A DNA stretch of 14,037 bases, taken from NCBI GenBank assembly GCA_012841735.1, contig DUUE01000338.1, forward strand, positions 1 to 14,037, read 5' to 3'. Position 1 is the stretch's first letter. The number at the start of each line of letters is the position of its first letter. Below are positions 1-7,089 of this stretch, piece by piece. Source of the DNA: Bacillota bacterium (lineage in GTDB: Bacteria > Bacillota > Dethiobacteria > Dethiobacterales > Dethiobacteraceae). The notes under the pieces are model-generated. The model had not been told where the DNA came from, searched no databases, and worked only from the letters and a program-made list of their open reading frames with translations. Position numbers and translations under genes: made by a program.

Positions 1-177
1 AGAGATGCGCTCCGGCCGGGCGGGAGGGTGCCGGTTGTTCTGACCCCGGCGCACATTGATATTATTGTTGCAGGCGGTGCAGCCGGCTATACTTTTATTT
101 TTGGCGGAGTAAACCCGAATTTTAACCACCAGGTAAGAAAAATTACCGGGGCGACTCTGACACAGTACGGGAAATAA
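1..177 (+). CDS. C-terminal fragment of an unidentified protein
   Basis: An open frame enters from the left edge in frame 1 and ends at TAA 175-177, leaving 58 residues. The visible part has a hydrophobic, Gly/Ala-rich stretch (HIDIIVAGGAAGYTFIFGG) and a polar end with KITGATLTQYGK. I do not recognise the family. The ITGATLT string recalls the SGAT flavin-attachment motif of FMN-binding domains, but it lies too near the C-terminus and its surroundings do not fit, so I make no call. The next gene begins 34 nt downstream with no terminator between, so the two are probably co-transcribed. The reading frame is well supported by being open to the edge; the function is unknown. Confidence 0.6.
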   Translation, partial: RDALRPGGRVPVVLTPAHIDIIVAGGAAGYTFIFGGVNPNFNHQVRKITGATLTQYGK

Positions 178-211
178 TGTAGAACCAAACAGAACAGAAG
201 GAGTGGTAAAA

Positions 212-442
212 ATGTTGGAAAAAGCTTTGAGCGGCATCAAAGAATCGTTGTCTTATGAAGGTTACGATTTATTGTACCGGGAACGGGAAGACGGTGTCAT
301 AGATATACAGATCCTGGCCGGCCCGGATGCCTGTGAAGACTGCCTTGTTCCCAAACCCATCCTGGAAAACATGATCAGAAGAGAGTTGGACGAGCACGGA
401 GTAACGTACACAGCCATTAACCTGCAAACACCGAAGGATTAG
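212..442 (+). CDS. Small NifU-C-like CxxC protein (76 aa)
   Basis: I chose the ATG at 212 because AGAAGGAG at 196-203 sits 8 nt ahead of it; the in-frame GTG at 203 overlaps that ribosome binding site and is rejected. The 76-residue product has an N-terminal helix, then a beta segment (DGVIDIQILAG, about 28-38), then C-E-D-C at about residues 41-44, then a second helix. This order resembles the C-terminal domain of NifU/Nfu Fe-S scaffolds, where a CxxC motif binds a bridging [4Fe-4S] cluster, although the usual GxCxxCP context is not exact. By inference it could bind iron-sulfur or another metal. It follows the edge gene closely and is followed by a terminator, so it likely ends an upstream operon. 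Its link to the corrinoid genes next door is only positional. Confidence 0.72.
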   Translation: MLEKALSGIKESLSYEGYDLLYREREDGVIDIQILAGPDACEDCLVPKPILENMIRRELDEHGVTYTAINLQTPKD

Positions 443-446
443 CAAT

Positions 447-501
447 AATACCGATGCCGCAGGAAAGCGCTTTATTGCCGTAACCTGCGGTATTGTTTTT
501 T
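447..501 (+). terminator. Probable intrinsic terminator after the CxxC protein
   Basis: AATACCG and CGCAGG on the left arm (447-463, with a few-base bulge) pair with CCTGCGGTATT on the right (484-494), followed by a run of six T (496-501). It lies directly after the stop codon at 442. The bulge and the roughly 20-nt loop make it weaker than the other terminators here, and some read-through into the corrinoid operon is possible. Confidence 0.5.
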
Positions 502-547
502 AAGGGTCAAAAATTGGCGAAATTTGCTGCGGGAAAGGAGTAATGGT

Positions 548-1186
548 ATGAAGTATAAGCAGCTTGCACAAACAATTGAGCAATTGGAAGCGGAGTCTGC
601 CCTGGAACTTGTACAGCAGTTGGTTGCAGGCGGGGAAAGCCCCGCGGAAATTCTTGCCGCCAGCCGCGCCGGCATGGAGGGGGTGGGCAAGAGGTTTGAA
701 GGCGGCGAATATTTTGTTGCCGACTTAATGCTTTCAGCCAATTTGTTCCAGGAAATAATGCAAATACTGGAACCGGTTTTAAGTGCAGACACCCGGCTGA
801 TGGAGTCGAAAGGCAAAGTTGTCATTGCCACAGTGAAAGAAGATATACACGATATCGGCAAAAACCTGGTAATTGCCATGCTGTCGGCAAATGGTTTTGA
901 GGTTGTTGACCTGGGTGTAAATGTGGATCCGGACGTCATCTGTCAGGCAATCATCAGAGAACAACCTCACATTTTGGCATTATCCTGCCTGCTGACATCC
1001 ACACTGGACGGGATTGAAGATACAATTGCCGAACTGGAAAAACAGGGGTTGCGCGACAAGGTTAAAGTAATTGTCGGCGGGGCGCCCGTAACGGCCAAAC
1101 TGGCACAACAGTTTGGCGCAGACGCTTACGGGGCCGATGCTTATGATGCGGTTCCCCAGTGCCTGGCATTAATGGAGGGAAGATAA
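548..1186 (+). CDS. Corrinoid (methyltransferase-cognate) protein
   Basis: This 212-aa protein carries the methyl group in a corrinoid methyltransferase system. The ATG at 548 has GGAAAGGAG 7 nt ahead; an in-frame TTG at 524 precedes that site and is rejected. Residues 1-85 form the helical cap domain of B12-binding methyltransferases (GEYFVADLMLSA at about 53-64). Residues 88-212 form the Rossmann-like cobalamin domain with D99-x-H101-x-x-G104, which supplies the lower axial histidine, the S146-x-L148 motif and the G177-G178 phosphate/nucleotide-tail loop. It is cytoplasmic, the size of MtaC/MtbC/MtgC-type proteins. The methyltransferase gene starts 1 nt after its stop, so the two should work as a pair. 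The methyl donor cannot be read from this sequence. Confidence 0.93.
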   Translation: MKYKQLAQTIEQLEAESALELVQQLVAGGESPAEILAASRAGMEGVGKRFEGGEYFVADLMLSANLFQEIMQILEPVLSADTRLMESKGKVVIATVKEDIHDIGKNLVIAMLSANGFEVVDLGVNVDPDVICQAIIREQPHILALSCLLTSTLDGIEDTIAELEKQGLRDKVKVIVGGAPVTAKLAQQFGADAYGADAYDAVPQCLALMEGR

Positions 1187-1187
1187 A

Positions 1188-2561
1188 ATGGCGCAAAAAA
1201 ACCGGCTGCTGGCAGAAAAAATTTCCCGCCTCCGTGCGGCCATTAAACTCAAAGAGCATGATAAAGTGCCGCTGGTGGGCAATCTTGGCTTCTGGCCTGT
1301 CAAGTATCTGCACAAATATACCATGCAGGAAGCTTTCTACAATATTGATGTGATGGCGGAAAGCTACGAAGCGGTCATTGCGCGGTGGAGCCGGTGGGAT
1401 GCGCTGACAACATCGGTAACATCCCGGGCGCCCCTGCTCGATGCACTGGGGTCAAGGCGCTATGTTATCCCCGGCCGTGAAATCTCCCCCCATGCGGATT
1501 ACCAGCACCCTGACCAGTGTTTCATGGAAGCTGATGAATACGACCGGTTAATTCAGGATCCTGCCAGATTTCAGGCGGAAGTAATTCTGCCCAGGGTATG
1601 TGCACGCATTACCACTGGCAGTCTCTACGAAACAATCAAAGCCATAGCAAAAGTGTATACATATACGCAGCAACTGCAAAAAAAGGCGGGGACATTCTGG
1701 GATGGCTGGGCGGAGCGCTATGCCATCAGCCCCTTGATGCGCAACGTCTTTCTGGTGCCGGTTGATCTTATTGTCGACAGCTTCCGTGGGTTCAACCAGG
1801 GCCTGGTAGATATTAAGCTCCGCCCGGGAAAAATTGTGGAGGCATCCCATGCCTTGCTTGACAGCCTGATCCATGGCGGGATGGCCGGTCTCCCCGCAGG
1901 GCAGGATTTTCCTGTGCTGTACAACCCGCAGCATGTGAGCCCTTTTATCTCCCCGCGGGACTATGATAAAGTTTACTGGCCGTTTTACAAACGCATGGTA
2001 GACGAGTTTACCGGCCGCGGCCACACCGTCTGGTCGGTGTTTGAAGGGGTACAGGACCAGCACCTGGAACGCCTGCAGGATCTGCCGGCGGGCAAAGTTG
2101 TCGCTCATTTTGAAGGGACTGATCTGGCCAAGGCCAAAAAATATTTATCCGGGAAAATCTGTATCGCCGGCGGGATGCCCAACAACATTCTGGCGAAAGG
2201 AAGCCCGGAAGATGTGACAGAGCAGGTTAAAGCGGTCATGAAACTGTTTGCGGATGAACCGGGTTTCATAATGGCCGCCGACGGAGGCCTGAATTCCGCC
2301 AAACCGGAAAATATTGACGCCTGGATGCGTGCCCTGGAGCAATACGGTTATCTGGGAGGGAAGCTGCAGGTGGAGGAACCTGCAGCAGACGGCCCCGCCG
2401 CCGTTGGGCCGCAGGCAGTGCAGAAGAGCTTAATCACCCCCTGGGAACAGGTCAGAGATGAATTCGGTGAAATTAAGGGCGATGAAGAAATTATCGGGCG
2501 AGCCTGGGAAGAGCTTGAATACTCTGCACTGGGCCTGCTCGGCATGATCCTGCGGGCGTAA
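1188..2561 (+). CDS. UroD-family corrinoid methyltransferase
   Basis: This 457-aa protein of the uroporphyrinogen decarboxylase/MtaA/CmuA fold probably moves a methyl group to or from the corrinoid protein encoded 1 nt upstream. GGAGGGA at 1174-1180 lies 7 nt before the ATG. Family features include the MEADEYDRLIQDP segment (about 113-125), VVAHFEGTDLAKAKK (304-318), the GGMPNNILAKGSPEDV loop (328-343) and AADGGLNSAKPENIDAW (363-379). In MtaA-like enzymes zinc is held by HxC and a later Cys. Here the matching positions read H307-x-E309 and D365, so a metal, if bound, would have a His/Glu/Asp site. A linker rich in Ala/Pro/Gly (about 396-410) leads to a helical C-terminal extension (417-457). 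It is too divergent from true heme-pathway UroD for that role. The substrate is unknown. Confidence 0.88.
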   Translation: MAQKNRLLAEKISRLRAAIKLKEHDKVPLVGNLGFWPVKYLHKYTMQEAFYNIDVMAESYEAVIARWSRWDALTTSVTSRAPLLDALGSRRYVIPGREISPHADYQHPDQCFMEADEYDRLIQDPARFQAEVILPRVCARITTGSLYETIKAIAKVYTYTQQLQKKAGTFWDGWAERYAISPLMRNVFLVPVDLIVDSFRGFNQGLVDIKLRPGKIVEASHALLDSLIHGGMAGLPAGQDFPVLYNPQHVSPFISPRDYDKVYWPFYKRMVDEFTGRGHTVWSVFEGVQDQHLERLQDLPAGKVVAHFEGTDLAKAKKYLSGKICIAGGMPNNILAKGSPEDVTEQVKAVMKLFADEPGFIMAADGGLNSAKPENIDAWMRALEQYGYLGGKLQVEEPAADGPAAVGPQAVQKSLITPWEQVRDEFGEIKGDEEIIGRAWEELEYSALGLLGMILRA

Positions 2562-2581
2562 ATGTCGCGCCCCGGGAGCGG

Positions 2582-2609
2582 AGCGGGACAGCCTCCGGGC
2601 TGTCCCGCT
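2582..2609. repeat. Perfect GC-rich inverted repeat without a U-tract
   Basis: A 12-bp perfect stem with arms 2582-2593 and 2598-2609 encloses the tetraloop TCCG, 20 nt after the methyltransferase stop codon. No T run follows on either strand, so it is not a standard intrinsic terminator. It could stabilise the 3' end of the mRNA or act as a U-less terminator. Confidence 0.75.
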
Positions 2610-2637
2610 GCAAATTGCAAAAAGATTCTAAATTGTG

Positions 2638-2666
2638 TTGCGATGGTGCCGGATTTATGTTATAGT
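2638..2666 (+). promoter_or_regulatory. Sigma-70-type promoter ahead of a gene-free interval
   Basis: TTGCGA (2638-2643) and TATAGT (2661-2666) are separated by exactly 17 nt. No + strand coding region begins downstream before a strong terminator at 2753-2778, so the likely transcript is short, starting near 2673. Confidence 0.5.
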
Positions 2667-2672
2667 TAAAGA

Positions 2673-2778
2673 TAATAATCAGCAGCCAACAGATTAATAC
2701 AGGTCCATACGGCAGATCGTGTGTCCTCCCTGCACGGCTGCCCATGACAGGCAAAACCCCGGTTGAACCGGGGTTTTT
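2673..2778 (+). ncRNA. Candidate small RNA with a C-rich hairpin loop
   Basis: Between the promoter at 2638-2666 and the terminator at 2753-2778 lies about 106 nt with no plausible coding frame. It contains a hairpin in which GGCAG/CTGCC (2711-2715 with 2738-2742) and CGTG/CACG (2718-2721 with 2733-2736) stack around a small internal loop. The 11-nt terminal loop (2722-2732) contains TCCTCCC, complementary to Shine-Dalgarno sequences. C-rich loops of this kind are typical of trans-acting regulatory RNAs in Firmicutes. The transcript ends are predictions and I recognise no known RNA family. Confidence 0.42.
2753..2778. terminator. Strong bidirectional terminator
   Basis: AAAACCCCGGT (2753-2763) pairs with ACCGGGGTTTT (2767-2777) around a 3-nt loop, with T or A runs on both sides. 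It works in either direction: for the minus-strand hydrolase gene ending at 2808, and for the short + strand transcript starting near 2673. Confidence 0.9.
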
Positions 2779-2807
2779 ACTGGGAAGGACTTCATCAGCC
2801 CTGTGCA

Positions 2808-4163
2808 TCAATGCGCCTTTATCCAGCGTGCAATATCGTCAATTACGGCTGCATCCACATGTTTTTGCAATTCGTATTCTGCCGGCAGGCTGATTCCTTC
2901 CCCGGCCTGGAAGAGGTGGTTTAAGCCGGGATAACTTTTCAGGGTTGCGTTGCCGCTGCCCGCCAGGTAATCCTGCCAAAGGGCGAAATCTTCCATTGTC
3001 ACCTGGTAATCGCGTTCACCCTGCAGGATCAGGAGGGGCAGCTGCAGGTCCCGGGCGGTAGCCGCCGGATTATATCCCCGCAGATCCAGCCAGTAAGAGG
3101 CGGGGACATTCAGCAGTTGTGCGGGCGGCGTGTCTGCCGTAAGATTGGGGTCACGGATATGTTCTATGCTTTGCGCGAGCAACTCCAGTTGAGCCGCTTC
3201 CGCTTCGGTAACTTTTCCGTCCGCCTCCGCCAGGTACCGGCTTTGCTCCAGGAGCAGTTCCTCCAGCGGGCGCACTGCACCTGCCAGGATAATCAGCCCG
3301 GCCAGTTTTTTATTTTCCGCCCCGATTCTTGGTGCGAGGGTGCCGCCCAAACTGTGCCCCAGGAGAAAAATTTTATCGTCCCGGATCTTGCTTTCCGCCT
3401 GCAAGAGTGAAAATGCCGCCACTGCATCATCCATACTTTCTTCCCGCACGGTAAAGGCAGGCAGGGAAGCAAATTTGGCACCGTGTACCAGTGTCCGCTT
3501 ATCATAGCGGAGGACGGCAATGCCCTGATTGGCCAGCCCCAGGGCTAAGTCTTTGAAAGGCTTATTGGGGCCGATAGTTTCATCCCTGTCCTGCGGTCCG
3601 GAACCATGGACAAGAATTACAGCAGGGAAGAGGCCTTCCCCGTCCGGTATGGTCAGTGTTCCCGGAAGAGCCCATTCGCCTTGGCCCACAGTGACGTCTT
3701 GCTCGCTGTATTTGGCAGGCAGGCCGTAGGACGGAGGCTCATATTCCGCGGCAACGGGATTTTCCGCCGGCAAAAAGTAAAGCCCGGCAATACGATTGTC
3801 ACTGTTGAAGGTAAGGCGGATATCAAGCTGGGCCAGGCCAAAGCGGGCCGTAATAATCATTATGCGATAGCGGCCCATCTCTTCCGTTCTGCGGGCGACC
3901 TCCTGCCGGTAGGGGCCCGCCTGTTGCTGGACCGTTTCCCAGGCTTCCTGCAGTTTTGCCGGAGGCAGTTCTTTTTTCATCGTGGCGTCAAAATAAGTAA
4001 CTGCCGCTGTATAGTCTTCCGCCTGCAGCAGGCTGAGAAATTCACCTGCCAACTCCGTAATATCCCCCTGCAGCGGGGGCAGCTTTTCCGTTTTCCGTCC
4101 GCAGGCAACCGACAGCAGGACACAGAGCAAAAAGGCCGCAAACAACAATCTTTTCCGGGGCAT
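2808..4163 (-). CDS. Alpha/beta-hydrolase lipoprotein with N-terminal DUF3887-like domain
   Basis: This 451-aa exported protein has a lipoprotein signal peptide with lipobox SVAC (Cys21), so it should sit on the outer face of the membrane. The start is supported by GGGAGGG 7 nt upstream. Residues about 33-135 look like the NTF2-like DUF3887 module often found in front of secreted hydrolases. Residues about 155-450 form an alpha/beta hydrolase with oxyanion-loop VHGSGPQDRDE (185-195), nucleophile elbow G269-H-S271-L-G273, probable acid D385 and catalytic H416 (GLNH). The family acts as esterases, lipases or peptidases; the substrate cannot be predicted. It stands alone: its own terminator lies 30 nt downstream, and the opu operon terminator isolates it upstream. 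Confidence 0.9.
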   Translation of the reverse strand: MPRKRLLFAAFLLCVLLSVACGRKTEKLPPLQGDITELAGEFLSLLQAEDYTAAVTYFDATMKKELPPAKLQEAWETVQQQAGPYRQEVARRTEEMGRYRIMIITARFGLAQLDIRLTFNSDNRIAGLYFLPAENPVAAEYEPPSYGLPAKYSEQDVTVGQGEWALPGTLTIPDGEGLFPAVILVHGSGPQDRDETIGPNKPFKDLALGLANQGIAVLRYDKRTLVHGAKFASLPAFTVREESMDDAVAAFSLLQAESKIRDDKIFLLGHSLGGTLAPRIGAENKKLAGLIILAGAVRPLEELLLEQSRYLAEADGKVTEAEAAQLELLAQSIEHIRDPNLTADTPPAQLLNVPASYWLDLRGYNPAATARDLQLPLLILQGERDYQVTMEDFALWQDYLAGSGNATLKSYPGLNHLFQAGEGISLPAEYELQKHVDAAVIDDIARWIKAH

Positions 4164-4241
4164 AGCATCACCCTCCCGTATTCAGCTGTATGACATATTC
4201 TCTCCCTGTTAAGGATTACCTGCAGGGGGGAAAATATGCAC

Positions 4242-4280
4242 AAAAAAGCAGGCTGTCGGCATAACTGACAACCTGCTTTT
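4242..4280 (-). terminator. Terminator of the osmoprotectant operon
   Basis: Read on the minus strand, AAAAGCAGG (right arm read back from 4280-4272) pairs with 4252-4244, and a further four pairs close the inner stem (4254-4257 with 4267-4270). Six T (4247-4242) follow. It lies 7 nt after the stop codon of the binding-protein gene. Confidence 0.88.
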
Positions 4281-4286
4281 GTTATC

Positions 4287-5222
4287 CTATTCTATAATCC
4301 CTTTGCTCTGCAGGAATTCCCGGGCCACCACATCCGGGTCCTTTTCATCAACCACAACCTGTTTGTTTAACATTTGCATTTCTTCAGTGTCAATCAACCC
4401 TTCCAGGACAGCAAGAGCTTCTTTTATTTCAGGGTACTGGGACAAAACATCATTTCTGCAGATTAAAACGCCATTGTAGGGAGGGTTAAAGCCCTTGTCG
4501 TCCTCCAGGACAAGCAGGTCCTGGGCTATGAGCTGGCCGTCTGTAGAATAACAGTTGATGGCATCAACTTCCCCTTTGGCAATTGACTGGTACATCAGGC
4601 CAAAATCCATCTGTGGGGTTTCTTTGAAGGTAAAGCCGTAAAGCTCTGTATATTCCTTGTAGCCCTGGCCGGGATAATCTTTCCATGTCTGGTCAACGGC
4701 AAGGATCATATCTTTGGCATAGGGAGCCAAATCGCTTTGTTTTGTGACATTATGCTCCTCCGCCCAGTGGCGTGGCACTGCCACCGCATAGGTATTGTTG
4801 TAACCGTACGGCGGGAAAACATACATATTATACTGTTCCAGGTACTGATCACGGACATAGGCATATACTTTGTCCGGGTCGCGCCATTCAGCAGTCAGCG
4901 TCTGTTCAAAAAGCCCCAGGAAGGATGTGCCGGTGAAACCTGTATGCATGTCCAGGTCTCCCCGGACTGTTGCTTCATGTGCTGCCATGGCCGACCCCAG
5001 GCTTTTAACGTGCTGCACCTCATAGGCAGTCTTTTCCTCAACGATTGCTTTCACAATTTCGCCCAGGATTTCCACTTCGGCGTACCCCTGCGTCCCCACC
5101 TTAAAAACACGTTCATTATTTTTGCTGCTACAGCCGGCCACAATTGCCGCTGCAGCTATTACCACAGCCAGCATCAGCACCAAAACGATTTTCTTGTGTT
5201 GTTGTAACACTTCCGCAACCAC
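4287..5222 (-). CDS. opuCC: Osmoprotectant ABC transporter substrate-binding lipoprotein
   Basis: The product, up to 311 aa, is the extracellular binding protein for glycine betaine, carnitine, choline or a related osmolyte. A lipoprotein signal (lysines at 10-11, hydrophobic core, lipobox VAGC with Cys31) anchors it to the membrane. The mature part has family motifs: KVGTQGYAEVEILGEIV at 41-57, PYGYNNTYAVAVP at 138-150 and YSTDGQL at 225-231, which in OpuC/OsmX proteins help build the ligand pocket. The start is uncertain. GTG at 5222 lies almost on the AAAGG motif, and GTG at 5210 would give a signal peptide beginning with MLQQHKK and better spacing. It is the last gene of the operon, 7 nt after the permease gene. 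Confidence 0.9.
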   Translation of the reverse strand: MVAEVLQQHKKIVLVLMLAVVIAAAAIVAGCSSKNNERVFKVGTQGYAEVEILGEIVKAIVEEKTAYEVQHVKSLGSAMAAHEATVRGDLDMHTGFTGTSFLGLFEQTLTAEWRDPDKVYAYVRDQYLEQYNMYVFPPYGYNNTYAVAVPRHWAEEHNVTKQSDLAPYAKDMILAVDQTWKDYPGQGYKEYTELYGFTFKETPQMDFGLMYQSIAKGEVDAINCYSTDGQLIAQDLLVLEDDKGFNPPYNGVLICRNDVLSQYPEIKEALAVLEGLIDTEEMQMLNKQVVVDEKDPDVVAREFLQSKGIIE

Positions 5223-5229
5223 ACCTTTC

Positions 5230-5889
5230 TTATTTATTTCTTACACGCAATCCTCTTGGTATAAGCAAATATTCAACTTTCCCCAGCAGGTAGTCGGCCA
5301 GCAGTGCCATTATTGCCGCGGGGACCACCCCCAAAAGCAGCAGGTGGTTTTGCATTAACTGCAGGCCGCGGACAATATACGTACCCACACCGCCGGCGCC
5401 AATATAGACGGCCAGTGTCGCCGTGCCGATACAGATCACAGTTGCCGTGCGGATACCTGCCATGATTACACTCAAAGCAAGGGGAAGTTCCACCATGCGC
5501 AACAGCTGCAGATTTGTCATGCCCATGCCGGTGGCCGCTTCTTTAAGGAAGCTGTCCACATTTTTTATGCCAATCAGTGTGTTGCGCAGGATGGGCAACA
5601 GGGAATAAAGGAAGAGTGCCGTCATAGCCGGCCTGTTGCCAAGTCCCAGGCCCACAATAATCATAATGGCAAGCATGGCCAGGCTGGGAATGGTCTGTAC
5701 AATATTGGTGATGGTGACGGCAACCCTTTCCAGCCAGCGGTAGCGTGTTGCCAGAATTCCCAGAGGCACTGCCACCACGATGGCCATGGCGACGGGCACC
5801 AGTACCAGTAAAAGGTGTTCCTGGATTGTGCCAATGAACTGCGCGGGATTATCCGCAATATAGGCAAGGCTTTTTTGCAGTACCTGCAT
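5230..5889 (-). CDS. opuCB: Osmoprotectant ABC transporter permease
   Basis: This 219-aa integral membrane protein forms the channel of the transporter. Hydrophobic spans are visible at about 25-48, 62-82, 88-105, 138-166 and 183-205. The EAA loop that docks the ATPase lies at 117-136 (EAATGMGMTNLQLLRMVELP). Its ATG overlaps the TAA of the ATPase gene by one base (TAATG), and GGAGGAAG lies inside the end of that gene, which implies translational coupling. Bacillus OpuC has two permeases (CB and CD). Only one is present here before the operon terminator, so by inference the permease works as a homodimer unless a second gene lies elsewhere. Confidence 0.93.
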   Translation of the reverse strand: MQVLQKSLAYIADNPAQFIGTIQEHLLLVLVPVAMAIVVAVPLGILATRYRWLERVAVTITNIVQTIPSLAMLAIMIIVGLGLGNRPAMTALFLYSLLPILRNTLIGIKNVDSFLKEAATGMGMTNLQLLRMVELPLALSVIMAGIRTATVICIGTATLAVYIGAGGVGTYIVRGLQLMQNHLLLLGVVPAAIMALLADYLLGKVEYLLIPRGLRVRNK

Positions 5890-7055
5890 TACCTGTCTTC
5901 CTCCTTCCCGGCAGCCGCCGTAAGCTCCCCATTTTCCTTAACATCCGGCCAGAGAACATCCGTCAGGATATCCACCAGGCTGGCACGTGTCATCAAGCCC
6001 TGCAGCCTGTTTTTTTCGTCGACAACGGGGAGGTACCCGGCTCCTTGTTCCGCCATCAGGTAAACAGCCTGGCGGACAGTTTGCCCCACGGTAACCGTGG
6101 CAGGCGGCGGTGAGAGAAAATTGCTCACCGGGCCGCCTGCGGTGAGATTGCTCTGGACAGTCCGGATGGTAATAATGCCGGTCAGAACACCTATATTGTC
6201 CACAACCATCAGGCTGTCAACCCGTCTTTTCCGCATGCGCTCCAATGCTTCCGCCAAACCGCGGTACGATTCTATGGTAACCGGGTCGGCAAGCATAACT
6301 TCTTCCACCAAAACTTCATCCGGTGACCTGAGCAGCCTGTCTTTACCGATAAAACTGGTAACAAATTCATCTGCCGGGTGGCGCAGCATTTCATCCGGCC
6401 CGGCAGCCTGGATGATCCTGCCGTCTTTCATGAGGACAATCCTGTCGGCCAGTTTAAGCGCTTCATCCATATCATGAGTGACAAAAATAATGGTTTTTTG
6501 CAGTTGCTGCTGCAGTCTTTTCAGCTCGGACTGCAGTTGTTCCCGTGTAATGGGGTCAAGGGCACCGAAAGGTTCGTCCATTAAAATCAGTTCCGGATCG
6601 GCTGCCAGTGCTCTGAGCACACCGATCCGCTGCTGCTGCCCGCCTGACAATTCTGCCGGGTACCGGTCAAGGTACATTTCCGGGTCCATTCCTACCAGTT
6701 GCAGCAGCTCAGCAGCCCGGTGCATGCAACGCTCTCTTGTCCATCCCAGTAATTTGCAGACGACCGTGATGTTTTGCATAATGGTCATATTGGGAAAAAG
6801 GCCAATTTGCTGGATCACGTAACCGATGCTCCGTCTCAACTGCACCGGGTCCTGTTCCATAATATCCCTGCCGTTGACAAAGATCCGCCCGCTTGTCGGT
6901 TCCAGCAGACGATTTACCATTTTCAGCGTTGTTGTTTTACCGCAGCCGCTGGGGCCTATCAGTGTGACCAGTTCGCCTTTGTCCACAGTCAAATTGAATC
7001 CTTTGACAATCTGCTGTTTACCGTAATTTTTTGTTACCTGCTCAAATTTTACCAT
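5889..7055 (-). CDS. opuCA: Osmoprotectant ABC transporter ATPase with tandem CBS domains
   Basis: This 388-aa cytoplasmic ATPase powers osmolyte import. It shows Walker A GPSGCGKT (34-41), Q-loop near 82-83, signature LSGGQ (136-140), Walker B LILMDEP (156-162), D-loop GALD and switch H194. After the nucleotide-binding domain come two CBS repeats (about 250-305 and 312-368) and a charged tail. In OpuA/OpuC systems CBS domains sense ionic strength or bind c-di-AMP, so activity may be controlled after translation as well. AAGGTGG stands 7-8 nt before the ATG. The gene begins 34 nt after the regulator gene and is followed by the permease with a one-base overlap. Betaine, carnitine or choline is the expected substrate class. 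Confidence 0.95.
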   Translation of the reverse strand: MVKFEQVTKNYGKQQIVKGFNLTVDKGELVTLIGPSGCGKTTTLKMVNRLLEPTSGRIFVNGRDIMEQDPVQLRRSIGYVIQQIGLFPNMTIMQNITVVCKLLGWTRERCMHRAAELLQLVGMDPEMYLDRYPAELSGGQQQRIGVLRALAADPELILMDEPFGALDPITREQLQSELKRLQQQLQKTIIFVTHDMDEALKLADRIVLMKDGRIIQAAGPDEMLRHPADEFVTSFIGKDRLLRSPDEVLVEEVMLADPVTIESYRGLAEALERMRKRRVDSLMVVDNIGVLTGIITIRTVQSNLTAGGPVSNFLSPPPATVTVGQTVRQAVYLMAEQGAGYLPVVDEKNRLQGLMTRASLVDILTDVLWPDVKENGELTAAAGKEEDR

Positions 7056-7089
7056 GGTCTACCACCTTTTTCGTAGCTTCTCCCGCCGG

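Noticed and set aside
1..177. FMN-binding (RnfG/NqrC-like) domain from the ITGATLT motif
   Set aside because: The motif lies at the extreme C-terminus and the preceding sequence does not fit that domain.
203..211. GTG 203 as start of the small CxxC protein
   Set aside because: It overlaps the Shine-Dalgarno sequence that serves the ATG at 212.
524..547. TTG 524 as start of the corrinoid protein
   Set aside because: It precedes a good ribosome binding site for the ATG at 548, which also gives the usual family N-terminus.
3606..4193. 195-aa open frame on the + strand antisense to the hydrolase gene
   Set aside because: No ribosome binding site or family features; it is a shadow of a well-supported gene on the other strand.
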